This document shows positions 11,055 through 23,424 of a stretch of 64,000 nt of DNA, piece after piece; positions within the stretch are counted from its first letter, which is position 1, and each line of letters opens with the position of its first letter. The notes under the pieces are model-generated. The model searched no databases and was not told where the DNA came from. It saw nothing but the letters and a program-made list of their open reading frames with translations. The position numbers and the translations under genes were made by a program. This DNA comes from Voacanga thouarsii (taxonomy: Eukaryota; Streptophyta; Magnoliopsida; Gentianales; Apocynaceae). The stretch lies in NCBI GenBank assembly GCA_026120185.1, contig JANUWF010002421.1:248001-312000 (forward strand), read 5' to 3'.

Positions 11055-12453
11055 GTTAGCCCTAAGGGCATTCTCCTGTGTTTTGATTTATGACAAACAT
11101 TGATGTGGACTAACATGTGTAATCTATATGTGATAGGATTTTTGAATACGACATGTTTGACTTCAATTCTTTCAAGGCATGCTAGTAGGACTACTAAGTA
11201 GCTCTTAAGAAATGGAATTTAAGAGTGGTTGATCAAGTATAACTTCAACTTAAGAGATTGCATACCATGAAGGCCTTCGAAGAATTATAGATTAGGAATT
11301 GTAATTAAGGTATTATTTGTAAATTCCTATGTCTCTTTACCTTATGTTAAATTTGATTTACCTTGAAGCACATACACATGATTTCAAAAAGAGGGTATTT
11401 CTAAATCAAGATTTTATAAATTTCTTAGTTGTAAATTCCTATGTCTCTTTACCTTATGTTTTGGACGGACCTCTGAATCCAAAACACCCATCTAATGATC
11501 TGTAGCATTTTTTAAAATGTACCTCTCTACATACAATGTCGTTTTGGACTCACCTTTTGGATGCACATCCTTTCATTTTATGAATCCAAAACACTGAAAA
11601 TCCTGACAGAAGTAACTAGCCGTTGGGACTTCGATTTTAGTTCTTCTAAAAGCTTCAAAAACTCAATTTTCAAGTAGATTTTTTTACTAACTCATTCAGA
11701 AACACTTTGACACTTCAGAATATGAAAATCTCCCTTTTCATTTGTGCTTCAAAGTAAGATTAAATTGTTCCAAAGGTAAAAAAGGTATTTGTGGTTAGTC
11801 GCTCATATTTGCTCAATTTGTGAGCTATTTCTGTGTTCTATCTTTAATCAGCTTTGTATCATGGTTAAAGAAGTAAAACCCAGTTGGGGTGAGCCTTGAT
11901 TGTTGAGGTTAAAGAGGTTGGGTGTAAAACCAATGTAGTGATCCTCTTGTGTATGATTGGTGTTGGCTACCGCTATTGATTTGAGAAAAAAGTTTTAGTA
12001 AGTTGTGTTGAAATCTGTAAGTATGTATACTTAAAGCAGTAGATATAGATCATTTAAGGATCGAACCACTATAAATATTTGGGTCTATTCTTTTGCATTT
12101 CATCTGAACTTTATCACCGCATTTTCGCTGGTCATCAGATAAAAAAAAAACTATATCTTTTTCTCTGAAATTATTGATCTATTTTAAGACTTTTATGTTC
12201 TATAGTAAGTTTGTCATTGATATCTCAACTGTCCATCTTTAATACAGACCACCTTCTCATCATTTAGTGCTGATTCGAAAGATCTTTGACTGCATTATTA
12301 AAATTGCGAAGCAAATTTGCCTTTTTGAACATATATACTGATTGGCCTTGTTTAAAAGACATCAAATGATTTTTTTTTTTTTTAAATTGCATTTTTTTGC
12401 CATATACCTTATTCACTCCCTCTCCCCCTCTAAGGTTTATCACAAACCATACA
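11055..12453 (+). repeat. 3' LTR of copia A
   Basis: It starts TGTTAGCCC right after the polypurine tract and ends in the C/T-rich 'ccttattcactccctctccccctctaaggttt' stretch shared with the 5' LTR remnant. The exact end (about 12453) is inferred from the following primer-binding-site-like sequence. No TSD follows; gag-like sequence follows instead (next feature). Confidence 0.65.
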
Positions 12454-13170
12454 ACTAGTATAAGAGTGGTTTGCTATATTGGAGGTGCTCTTAATTTAGC
12501 AGGTAAGATCTTGGTCATTAGTTTGGAAAACCATTTCTGGACCATTAAAAGAAGGAAAATTTGTTACTTGAGCACAATTGCTAAAAAGAGGAGCAAATTA
12601 TGTATATTGAAAAACTAGAATGAGAATCTTCATAAAAAATCTTGACACGGTTGCCTAAAAAGCTATTGAACAAGGCTGGAATTCCCGACAATGCCAAATA
12701 TATGAAATGGAGTGGAAGAAGAAAAACCTATGGGTCTATAGATTGATGTTGAATGTCATCGTGACAATACTAATGTTAAAGTATTGAATATAATTTTTGT
12801 TATTGTTGGTCCTAATGAGTTCAAGTTGATTTCAACGTGTTTATCTACTAAAGAGGCATAGAAAAAGCTGCAAATGGTCTATAAAGGAAAAAAATACAAT
12901 AAGAATATTAAAGTTGCAAATGTTGACAACAAATTTTGAGGAACTAAGAATGGGTGATCATAAAACCATTGCTATATACAATAGCAAATCAAGCATTTCA
13001 ACGAAGAGAATAATATTCTAGAAAAAAGTTGATTATAAAGACATTAAGATCTCTACCACCTCAATTTCATGGCAAAATTGTTGTTGAATGCAAAGATGTG
13101 TCAAATGTGCAACTAGACGGGCTTATGGGGTCTTTGTAAACCTTTGAGATGAATCTACAGTCTCCGATGC
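12454..13170 (+). pseudogene. Second, degenerate copia leader and gag fragment
   Basis: Just after the LTR, 'actagtataagagtgg' is a decayed iMet primer binding site. The following sequence translates in pieces to copia gag: TRMRIFIKNLDTV, then VGPNEFKLISTCLSTKEA, KKLQMVYKGKKYN, and finally SLPPQFHGKIVVECKDVSNV ... LDGLMGSL, the conserved end of the UBN2 gag domain. Many stops and at least three frameshifts. The gag stops at about 13170 and nothing of pol follows, so this is a truncated element that appears to share the 11055-12453 LTR. Confidence 0.7.
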
Positions 13171-14850
13171 TCTTCAGTCGCTCATTAGTCACTGAATTAT
13201 AATCAGCAACTGGTGTTACAACAGGCAAAAAAAAAAAAAAAAAAACCCATTTCTTATAGTGCTCAACTATCTAAGAGTTATATAGAGGTGCAATTGGCAA
13301 TGCATTACCTGCCTAAATAACCAAGTATTGAGAGATTAACCAAAACTGATTTAGGATGAGAAGAAATATGGATCTTAGCCCACTATAAAGTTTATAACTT
13401 TTCTAATAATATTGAGGGCTATTAATTCGAAGAATATAGTGAGATTGTGATGAAATTCATCATAGGCATGAAAGACCATTATAGTTAGATTCACTAGATC
13501 TCAAGAGTATAGGTTGCATTTACATCTTGTGTTATTGTGTGTGAGTTTGGTGGAGAGTTAGGTGACCAACTCTTCAAAATATTTGTTCTTAGATCTAAAA
13601 GTCCCTATTTTTTAGCTTATTTGAGTGAAGATTTTTCTTACATTTGTTGCTACATTTGAGAGCTAAAGATTGGTGCTTTCCAAGATCATATCCACTGGTA
13701 TCAAGGCAAGCATTGTATTGATTCTAATTAACACAACTTTCATTAGGCAAAGGTACAATATTCTTCAAGAACTTGTTGAAAATTTTCTCAATTTGTTACT
13801 TTATTTTGTCTCATTTTTGAATGGTTGAAATTCAAAATTATGACATGAACTTGGTGTAAAATTGATCCAATATGTTAGTATGATGTTTGAGGAATTATTT
13901 GGTATGAAAAATTTGTTGATTTGAAGTTAAAACAAGTGGAAAACTCATCAAAATATTGCTGCAAAATTTTTAATCCCATAACTAGTTTTCTTCAGCAAAT
14001 TTTTCAAAATATTGCTGCAACTAGTTTTTTAATCCCTTCTATCCTTAACTTGACTAATGGGTATCTCTACATCACTAATCAAATCTAGGGGCATTAAAAT
14101 CAACTACCTAATTTAATTTGGGGGAAGTAATGCCTCTATCTTTAGGCAACACCAACAACCCATCAATCTCCAAGTTCCTTTCCTCCAACCCCTCTGTCAA
14201 GTTAATAAAAGGAAAACCTATAGATAGAATAATCAACTAAGCTCCCAAATCCTAATCCCATCTTTTGAAATTATTAGAATAAGGAAAACCCAATAAATCA
14301 GTCCACACAAATCAAAATAAGTGATTTAATACTAGAAATAGATTTCAATAAACCAAAAAAGAAATTCAATATCAAACAAAATAAGGGTTCATCACCTTTA
14401 ACTACAGTATCAATCCATTAAACCTAACATAATCAAAACAAATTACAAGAAGAGAGAAGGGAAAACTCTTAGACAGGTGGAACCCTTTCTACCTTACAAT
14501 TCCTCTTGAAAGATGCTCACTTTCCCTTTAATGGAGGCCTTGATCTTCTCTTGGAGGCTTCTCTCTAGAAAATCGTCCCCTAATGAGTCATAAATGGGTA
14601 ATTTATAACATGCACTTTCAAAAAACTCGAAAATTGAAAAACAAGGATATTTTGCAAATTGAACCAGCACCTATTATGATATAGTGACCGACGCCAGTTA
14701 ATTTGTTTTTTTTTTTAAAGATCTTCCGTTAACCGACGCCTGTTAGCTCACCATAACCAGCACTAGTTACCCCTAATAGTTTGGGTCTTCTAAATTTAAT
14801 TGGTGACTATTAAGAGGTAGTAACAAGCTTCTTTGACTGTTTTCCACCTT
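13171..14850. other. Non-coding stretch with a retrotransposon leader-like segment
   Basis: No gene is supportable. A poly(A) run lies at 13228-13245. At 13691-13710 'ccactggtatcaaggcaagc' resembles an LTR end followed by an iMet primer binding site, with the R/U5-like sequence 13500-13690 before it, suggesting the end of another LTR. 'Accgacgcc(a/t)gtta' occurs twice (14684-14745) just upstream of the CACTA-like terminus, possibly part of another small repeat. Confidence 0.4.
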
Positions 14851-14854
14851 GTTT

Positions 14855-15600
14855 CACTACACAAAAATTGACGATTAGTGGGACACCTATTAACATCACG
14901 TAATGTGTAATTTGCGTCATGCATAATATTTTATGACTTTTTTTTTTCATCATATTGATTGTCACCTTTTCACCGTCACTAAAGATATATGATAAAGATA
15001 TGGATATTTTTATCATGAATTGATAAACATTACATAACATATCATAAAACGTCACGTTATAGCTATGTTTTTGTGACAGTTAATTTTGTCATAAAACAAC
15101 TTATGAATTATCATAAAATATGAATTAAATATTCAACTATTTGTGATAAAATGAAAAACGTCGCACTAGTAGGTGGCATAATTTTCGTCACTCATTATTA
15201 AAAAAGAATGTCACCAAATACCATAAATTGTCACGAAATATGAGCTGAATTTTCAACTATGAATGACAAAAACGAAAACGTCACACAAATACATGGTGTA
15301 ATTTTTGAAAAATAAAAAACATCATATGAATAGGTGGCATAATTGTCGTTACTCATTATTAAAAAAGAACGTCACTAAGATGAAAACGTCACATATTGTT
15401 GTAAATATTTTGATTAATTTTTATGTTACTATAATTATCACTCGAATAGGTGACGTTCAAGGCATAACAAAATATTTATTAATACTTAATAATTATTGAC
15501 ATTTCTAAATTGAAAGAATGACGAATAGATTACAATCTTACTGTCACTAAACAGTTAAAAAACTGAATCATTGATATAGAATTTAGTCAATAGGACTTTA
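14855..15600. mobile_element. CACTA-like left terminus with subterminal repeats
   Basis: The edge reads CACTACACAAAAATTGACGA after the flanking trinucleotide 'ttt'. The next 700 bp contain repeated 'aacgtcac' / 'gtggcataatt(t/g)tcgtca' motifs in both orientations, as CACTA subterminal regions do. Its counterpart in inverted orientation is at 41100-41796. No right terminus was found close by, so this is either a truncated element or one end of a very large one. Confidence 0.6.
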
Positions 15601-15726
15601 GTACAAAAAAATGAAATGTTAGCGAAACCTAGAACTTAGAACTAAGATAATACACTCCAAGTAAAAGCACCTATTTGATGTAACATCTTCCAACACAATT
15701 ATAAACTCTAGTTTGTTGCGCAGAAG

Positions 15727-16947
15727 TAGGGGCGGCAATATTGAACACGACACGCCAACACGACACGAACACGACACGGTTATAGCGGGTTAGAGTTGGG
15801 GTTTCGCGGGTTCGGGTCGAAACAGGTCAACTCGTTTAACTTTAAACGTGTACAGGTCATAAACGGGTTCAACCTGTTTTAACCCGTTTCAACCCGCGAA
15901 CCCGTTTAACTTTTTTTAATATTTATATTTAATACTTTTTGTAATACCCTACAAATTTTACTATAAAAAATTAAATAATTTAATTTTTCACATGAATTAA
16001 TTGAATTAAATTTTATTATATGAATTAATTAAATTGTTTGTGTGTTTATTTTGTTTAATTATATGAGACATCTTAAAGAAAATAAATGATGTTAATGTGG
16101 TTATTTGCTTGATATTTAGTAAATGAACCATTCTTAATTAATTATTATTTAGTGTCTATAATAATAATATTAGTACGAGTTGGTAAGCAACGACCTTACG
16201 CAAGTTTAAAGGAGAAGGTTAGACTTTTAGGAAATAACGTATGTAATATGCCTACAGGCCGAATCGAATATAGAATGAAAAGAAGCTCGTGTGGTGCATT
16301 TACCAGAGGATAAGGTTCACTCAGCATCGATTGACCAATTCGTATACTATGTTATTTCTGACATTAGGACAAAGACAATTTGAATTACACCCTACAATGA
16401 CAAGCCTTCCTTTCGTGCTCGTTTTTTGCTCTCCATTTGCTCTTTAAAATTCCTGGCATGATACGACAAAATTGTTGTTCTAAATATCTAGAGAAAATAA
16501 TTTCTTGAATAATCCAATTTTATTGCAAAATTACATTTGTTTAGATTTTTAATATTAAATCTTATGAATTTATTAAGATTTCTAAATATTTAGCAGGATG
16601 GTTTGTTATTTTATTGGTTATTTATAATTTTGCGGACTATTTTATTAATTTTTTAATTTTATATAATTTGATTTGATTTTTTCAAATTTTTTGTGTAATG
16701 GTGCACAGATTGGCGGGTTTAGTAGGTATTCGGGTTGACGAATTTAGTAATTATCTATTTAATTTTTGTGTCTAATTGTGTCATGTCGTGTCAACCCATT
16801 TTATAACACGAACACGACACGAAAATAAATGGGTTGACACGACACGACACGTTTATTAATCGGGTCGTGTTCGGTTGGCCTGTTAAGTGTAATTATCTTA
16901 AGTTGACACGACCCGCCAACCCGAACACGACACGATTGCCACCCCTA
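15727..16947. mobile_element. Non-autonomous hAT-family element, 1221 bp
   Basis: Terminal inverted repeats are TAGGGGCGGCAAT at the left and its near-complement ATTGCCACCCCTA at the right. They extend inward through 'aacacgacacg' and 'cccgaacacgacacg' motifs rich in CG. The 8-bp TSD CGCAGAAG is perfect (15719-15726 and 16948-16955), the size expected for hAT. No hAT transposase frame is present, so it would have depended on a partner element. Confidence 0.93.
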
Positions 16948-16955
16948 CGCAGAAG

Positions 16956-17635
16956 TCTCCTGCTTTATCGTGACCTAACTTCCTCCCATGGGAGCAAGCT
17001 ATTTTTGTATGTTTTCCATTGAATCCTTGATAAATCAACTATAACTTATGCTTCAGCAATTCTATCTGCTCCTCTAATTTTCCACATTTCTACAAATCTA
17101 AAAAAAGTATCAACACAACATGTGATGATAATGGTATTTAAAATTTCTTTTTAAAAAGCAAATCAGAAAAGGCAAAAGTAATTTAAAGCAAAAAATATAT
17201 GTAAAGGCAAAAGGAAATACAATAGGGGATTCACCAATCAGATAAGGCTGATTGGAGAAAAATGATTCCTGTTGCTTATGCCATGTCGTGAAGATGAGTA
17301 ACATGTCTTTAGTAGAAATTAGTTGCCTAAGATAAAAGAGAAAGAAAATGGACAAGAAATTAGCATCACAAGGATAATTTATGTTTTCTTCGACTGATGA
17401 TGCAAATATCAGGCAATTTGGAAATTTACTAAATTACTAGTAGTGTATCATTAGTAAGATTAAGCTCAAAAAACTGAAATCTAATATAAGTTGCCTAAAT
17501 TATCATCTTCTAAATTCTTCTTTCAATCCTTAGATATAACCCCCAACAACAACATTCCTCAACATGAAAGTTAAAATAGTTGTGTTTCCATCTTAGTGAC
17601 ACTTTGAGATTAAAGAAAAAAAAAAAAGATGAACT
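16956..17635. other. Low-complexity single-copy-like stretch
   Basis: Short open frames occur on both strands, but none shows a recognisable domain or consistent splice signals. This is the DNA into which the hAT element inserted. Confidence 0.5.
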
Positions 17636-17638
17636 TAA

Positions 17639-18027
17639 AGCTTGGTTTGGTTGGACTGTTTTGTGAAAGTAAATGTAGAGGTAAATGAGATATTTACCTC
17701 GTTTGATTGGATGTAAATGTGGAAGGAAAGTAAATCAGGAGGGGGCACACTCCTTCTCCACATCAGCATTTCATCCCCTCCTAATTTGGAGGAATTGGAA
17801 GAGAAAAGATAAAGTGAGAGTAATAATGACAACATTGATCACATTTTTAATATTAAAAATTTTAATAAAATCGATAATGAGGGATATCTTTCCTCTCATT
17901 TCCTTCCTATTTTCACTCCAACAAAACAGGATAAGAATAAATATATTAACTTCACCTAATAGAAGTAAAATATACCACTCATCTTACCCTTTCCTCTTCC
18001 GCTCCCCTTCGTGAACCAAACCAAGCC
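17639..18027. mobile_element. Tourist-like MITE (PIF/Harbinger type), 389 bp
   Basis: The termini are AGCTTGGTTTGGTT and the complement of AACCAAACCAAGCC, flanked by TAA on both sides (17636-17638 and 18028-18030). The 3-bp TWA duplication and the (G)GCTTGGTTTGG-type terminus are typical of PIF/Harbinger-derived Tourist MITEs. No coding capacity. Confidence 0.87.
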
Positions 18028-18143
18028 TAAGATTAGTCAAGTAAAGCAAATAGTCATGAAAAATAAGACAAGGCAACTAAATAGTAGTAGTCACAACCCA
18101 ATTAGAAATTGAATTGCCCTCGTGGATATTCTTGTGTTTCCAT

Positions 18144-18247
18144 CATTACATAAGTAAATTATTCCAATATAGCACAAGCCCCCTCCATGATCGGTCATTA
18201 CATAAGAAAATTATTCCAATATAGCATAAGCCCCCTCCATGATAGGA
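18144..18247. repeat. 52-bp tandem duplication
   Basis: A unit beginning 'cattacataag(t/a)aaattattcc' and ending 'gccccctccatgat' occurs twice in direct orientation, 52 bp apart, with three or four differences. Confidence 0.85.
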
Positions 18248-18577
18248 CAGAGGTTGGTGGGGAGAATTATGAAATGGAACATGAACAAAACTGACAAAAA
18301 TTTATTTTGCCATCCTGTAAGATCATAAGGAGAAAAAAAAAGGAAAAGGGCATATTGCATGGTGCCTATACCTTAAAGGAAGATGTAAAGACTTGAAAAT
18401 AGAATATTACATGGTGCCCATACCTTAATAATATCCCAGACGGTTAGTTTATTCCATACTTTACAAGGACTGAGTCACTGTATATCTGATACTGTTAAAG
18501 GACCTACAAAGGTTTATTTGACACATGTTAGATAGAAAGTTAACAAGTTATCTGTATCGTGTATAAAACAAGAGCCC

Positions 18578-20305
18578 AACTTGATGCCGGGTTAGATTTC
18601 TATGAGGTGTGCCATACATTGCACTATCTACATACCCCAACATTTGCCATGGATTGTTAAATTTTAAAATATACTCAGAAAAGGTCAAAGGAAAGGCCAT
18701 AAAAAGAAAGGGGCAAGATGAGATGAAAACAATGAAGCAAAGAAACTTAAAATTCATTTGGAAAGAACTTAAAGCAGTATCCACCTGAAACTATTTTAAG
18801 GGATAAATTAGAGAAACAGAATGCAGCATCATTACCAACACATGGCCATTAGCCTCTAAAATCTAAATCTTAGCTTATTAGATAATGTGCATCTTTAAAA
18901 CATATCAAGACAAGCAATATCTTTTGAAAGTAAAAAATAGTCTATTTTTCCAAATCTCATTTCATTGCAAACCATGTATCTTCAACTAAATTCAACGGAA
19001 GAAGATTCAATGACTAAATTAAAGCAAAATAGAGTTCCTATATGTACAACATGTTATTATAATCAGAAATATTCCATAGAAAGAGCTGCAGTGAAAGCCA
19101 ATTATTCATACTTATTATAAGCAGCTCATCCTACCATAACCCCATGAGCACTTTCCTTTCTTGCACCATTTACCTATGGTAAATATGAACAAGGAAGCCA
19201 TGGATTATAAATAGGATTCTTGATCAGTTGTTATTATGAAAGTTTATTGCTATTATATTATTATTACAACTACCGCTACTTGTATTAGCAGCTGCAACTT
19301 TATTGAAATGTAAAAGTGATGACAATATGTTGAGATAAATAGAAACAAACTCTATAAACAATAATTACTGTGACCTCACAAGCAAATGAGAGTGGGAGAC
19401 AGAGAGTACTTACTCATTGTGAAATTTATCCAATTAACCATCGTTTCCCTTCCTCGATATTAGATAAAGACGAAAAGGATGATCAGAAAGCAGGCAAAAG
19501 TAAGGAAAAAATACCATATCTCACAATGTTATTACTAACCAAAATCAAAAACCAAAAAAGCATATATTTAAATTTTTTAAATTGGCTGAGGGCTAACAAA
19601 TCCAGAATCATCACTTGAAATAAAACCTAAATTTTGCTGAATGGAGAACACTATCATGCATCCTGGCCATACAGTTATAACTATGCTGATCTTTAATATG
19701 GTAGAGAGTAGGGAGGATAAGGCTTTAAGTGCATTTTTAGGGATGACTCAAAATGCAATCTGCAAATGCTAGTGCAAAATTGTAGCTTACCTCATCAATT
19801 GTAAGTCTGGCTACATTAATAGTGAACTGTAGATCAGGAAAATCACGCAAGAGAGCATAGTAATACTCATAACTGCAATATCAATTTGTGTAATAAGCAA
19901 AAATATTACACAGGGAACTCTGATATTAATAGGTCATCAAACTTCCCTTGTAAAATAGTATGTATATGTCAGAGAATATTGCATATACAAAGTTCCCTTA
20001 AATGCAGTGGAGAACCATTAGTTATACCTTGGCGTCAAGCATAAGATGCACACCAAAACACCCATACCTTACAACTTTTGGGCTGGGACATCCACAACTG
20101 ATTCATAAAAATATATTAGTTCATTTAATCATAGGGCAAATCTGAGAAGTTTCTCAACAAACAAGCAAGAAACATACTTGAAATTGATTTCATCATAGCC
20201 ATAAGGGGTTGCTAGTTGGGTTGCTGTGGCCAAGTTTTCCAAATTATTACCACCAATTTGAAGCACTATTCGTTGTTGCTCTGGCCCATATGCCAAAAAT
20301 CTGTC
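18578..20305 (-). pseudogene. tRNA-dihydrouridine synthase (DusA-like) exon fragments
   Basis: Four exon-like blocks on the minus strand match the flavoenzyme that reduces uridine in the tRNA D-loop. (1) 20305-20178: DRFLAYGPEQQRIVLQIGG through YGYDEINFN, acceptor AG before and donor GTATGT after. (2) 20097-20028: CGCPSPKVVRYGCFGV ending MLDAK, donor GTATAA. It contains the family's conserved NCGCPS segment, whose second Cys is the usual proton donor; both Cys are present. (3) 19872-19791: YEYYYALLRDFPDLQFTINV through TIDE, donor GTAAGC; the family reads TINGGI, so a Gly pair of the FMN region is changed. (4) about 18660-18578: NNPWQMLGYVDSAMYGTP through LTRHQ. Exons between 2 and 3 (the VKCRIG region) and before 4 (the GVMVGRAAY region) are missing, and joining 2 to 3 gives a stop at once. 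So this is a broken copy with introns retained, not a processed pseudogene. Confidence 0.85.
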
Positions 20306-21094
20306 CTGGTAAATGGCAGCAAGTACATAGAATCAAATATCTCTGGGACAACCAAATGGACAAGATCAAACTCAATTCCACATGGATAATTTCAAACTAT
20401 AAATATAAGCAATCTAATGATTAACTCAAACTATACAAATATAGCAATACAACAGTGAAATGGTGCAATAAAGAATACAAATTTCATTCATAAATCTCAG
20501 ATAATGCCATTCTACAGGAGTGATACAATGTTATCAGCAAAGAACTCCGAGAATGACACATAATACTGCCAAGAAACATCGCCAAGCAAAAATTTCTTGT
20601 ATCTCCCATAGAAACATCCAATTCAATAGCATTAAAAGCAACTTTCTAACAGATATATTTGAATATATATACCTATTACCAATCCATAATAATTGGGATG
20701 TAATGCTGCAACCAACATTCATGTACTCGTCAAATCACACACACTATATATATATATTAATTATTGTTTGTTCTTATTACCCATCCCTAATAGAAATCTA
20801 AAGAAACATTGCTCAAAATTCAAAGTTTTCCAACATGAACAATTTATAACCAAATTCAAATAAGCTCCCGATGATTAGAAGACCCTAAAACAAACAGAAC
20901 CCTTCATGCCAGTGAAGCCCTGAACACCATAAATCCATGATACAACTTCAAGATTCGATTTTCACCCATTATTCAACCATTTTCACACCACTCAAACGAA
21001 TCACAGAAAAAACCCGCCTCAAAAGAGTCCAACAAAATCAAGTCCAGAAAGACATCATAAACCCAAAAAGGCATTAGAAAACGATGCCACTGAC

Positions 21095-21290
21095 CTGAAG
21101 AAGAGAGGTGGTGTAGCCAATGTAATCGCGAATAAGACCTTGAGCAGTGATTCTGATCTCATTCTCGCTTATGGGCTCTTCTGGCCACGACTTCTCCATT
21201 CTCTGGTGCCTATCCATCCCTCTTCTCCTCTGTGCCTCTCTCACTGGCTGTCTGTGTTGCGTTTTGTTTCTAGGGGTTCTATTTAGCCAA
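21095..21290 (-). pseudogene. Alba-family (Rpp20/Rpp25-like) protein, first exon only
   Basis: The minus strand has ATG at 21217-21215 opening MDRHQRMEKSWPEEPISENE followed by IRITAQGLIRDYIGYTTSLL, then CAG|GTCAGT, a good splice donor, at 21095/21094. The ENEIRIT.QG....YI.Y...LLQ pattern is the N-terminus of plant Alba DNA/RNA-binding proteins. A purine-rich 5' UTR lies at 21218-21290. The usual next exon (core Alba fold, 'KAMGRAINKTV'-like) is not found in the 790 bp downstream; the next recognisable exon is from a different gene, Dus (20305). Phase matches: exon 1 ends in phase 0 and the Dus block opens in phase 0, so a 107-codon chimera could be read before the Dus frame breaks. Confidence 0.8.
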
Positions 21291-21313
21291 ACCATAGAGA
21301 TAGCGCAACAGGT

Positions 21314-21326
21314 GCTATATAAATAG
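21314..21326 (-). promoter_or_regulatory. Possible TATA box for the Alba-like exon
   Basis: CTATTTATATAG on the minus strand lies about 100 bp upstream of the ATG, a plausible core-promoter distance. The motif reads at least as well on the plus strand (CTATATAAATAG), so orientation is uncertain. Confidence 0.35.
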
Positions 21327-21329
21327 AAG

Positions 21330-22602
21330 TGTTAAAGTCTAAATAAATCAATTTAATTTAATAAAAATAATTATTTATAAATTTATTTTTAATTTTTTTT
21401 AAGAAAGACCCGCCCATCACCAAGCAACCTCTCTAGTAAAAAAAGTACATATTAGCAAAATCACAAATTTATACCATGACAAAAAAGTTAAAAAATATAA
21501 GCACAATTCTCACAAATTATTTTTTTAAACAAATATTATGTATTTGTGAACACGATTTTTTTTATTTGTACAAAATATTTATATATATACATTAATTATT
21601 TAATTATATAAATATTAGTTACGCATATTTTTTATTATACAGATAATATTATTTTTTGTTGTTGAAAAGTAATACATATTTTTTATTATGCAGATAATAT
21701 TATTTAATGTTATTGGAAAGTAATATATTTATAAAGAATAATTTTACTTGAAATATATGTTAATTATTGAGGGATTAAGAGTTTTGGATGATATATTATT
21801 GAGAGATGAAATGAAAAAGATAAATCTAGTAAACTCTGTATTTACCATCTAAAACGGAAAAAAATGATAATAGTTTTAACTATTCTTTACGCACATGGTC
21901 AAATCAAACTAACATGAAAATATAATTATTTGTGGTTTTAGTGTGAAATGTTTGCTTTAGATTTATTTATTTATTTTAGTTGAAAAGAAAGAGTCAATTT
22001 TTTATTTTCATAATATTTCTCAATAAAATCTTTTAACAACATACATTAAATTAATCTAAAAAGTATGATGAAAGTAATAAGAATGTCACTATTAAATTTA
22101 TTGTCTAATATGTAAACAATTATTGTGGAGAATATTAATTATGTTGAGTATATTGTTCTTCTAAAGAAAAATTATATGAAATAGACTATGTATAACTATA
22201 TGGATAGATATAAGATATCCCCCTTCAAATAATAATTTATACGTTAAATTGTATTTAAATAATTATCATATTGTTCATGAAAATTACATAATAAATAAAG
22301 TACAAATGTACATTTAATAATGAGAAAATATTATTTTATCAAAAAATTAGAAATTTAAAACGATTATACTAAAAAATTTTAATTTTTTAAAGAAATTTTA
22401 TAATTTAAAAAATTTTTAGGACAGACATCACTCCCAGCATTTTTTAGTTCTGTAAAATAAATAAATAAATAAATAAATAAATATATATATATATATATTG
22501 GAAATTTAAAACGATTATACTAAGAAATTTTAATTTTTTAAAGCAAATTTATAATTTAAAAAAAATTAGGATAGACATCACTCCCAGCCTCTTTTGGTTC
22601 TG

Positions 22603-22647
<45 letters not shown>

Positions 22648-22901
22648 TTATATTACCATATGAAAATATATACGAATTTTCAGAATATACAATTATTTGT
22701 ATTTGTGTTTTCAAAATACCCCATTCCACGCCCCGCTTTATATGGATAAATTATAGCCTTATGAGTTCAGAGAACATGGATTTTGCATTGGAGTATTGTT
22801 ACTTAAAAGTAAATTATGCTCACTTCTAGAAGATATTTTATATATAAATATTAAATTGAGTAAGTCAATATATCAATACAATTGATAATATTATTCTTAT
22901 T
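21330..22901. other. AT-rich non-coding stretch with internal tandem duplication
   Basis: No coding potential. At 22348-22495 and 22499-22640 the same segment ('gaaatttaaaacgattatacta' ... 'gacatcactcccagc' ... 'gttctgtaa') appears twice in tandem, about 151 bp apart, each copy ending in an AT-type microsatellite (taaa)n or (ta)n. Confidence 0.7.
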
Positions 22902-23198
22902 TATTGTGAATTTGATTCAAAATAGAATCAGTAAATATAAAACTGTAAAGTAAAGATACTAGAAGAAGAGAAAAAAGAGAGAATCACTTAGATACGATTT
23001 CATTGATTGTTCGTTTATTTATATATGACCCATATTTATAGAGGTTTCGATGAATCATCTGAAATGATAAGAAATGAATTTAATAAATGCTATTTTATCT
23101 CATTCATTAATAACCTTAAAAAAACGAACAGTCACATTATCTTCAAAATAAATGGATAGAATGAAGAAAATGAACAGCCATTTAATATTTTCATAACA
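22902..23198 (-). repeat. 3' LTR of copia B
   Basis: 297 bp, same length as its partner at 28330-28626, and differing from it by scattered substitutions. On the element's strand it starts TGTTATGAAAATATTAA. The right partner forms the 5' LTR. Confidence 0.93.
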
Positions 23199-23424
23199 CT
23201 CCCCATTGGATGTTCATTTTCAACCACTTCGAAAAATGGCTTGTTAAAAACCTTCATAGGAAAAACCCTGTGGGACAAAAACCTAATGAAGGAAAAGAGT
23301 ACACTTTTCGTTCTAGAGGGAATACTGCCTCATTAAAAACCTGACTAAAAAAAAACTTAGGAGGAAAAAATCTTAGTTAGGGAAAAAAAGTACAGTATAC
23401 ATACTCCCCCTCATAATAACATCT

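Noticed and set aside
18578..21290. An intact, functional Dus or Alba gene
   Set aside because: Alba lacks all but exon 1, and Dus lacks its central exons and the exon part before NNPWQ; joining the present Dus exons 2 and 3 gives a stop.
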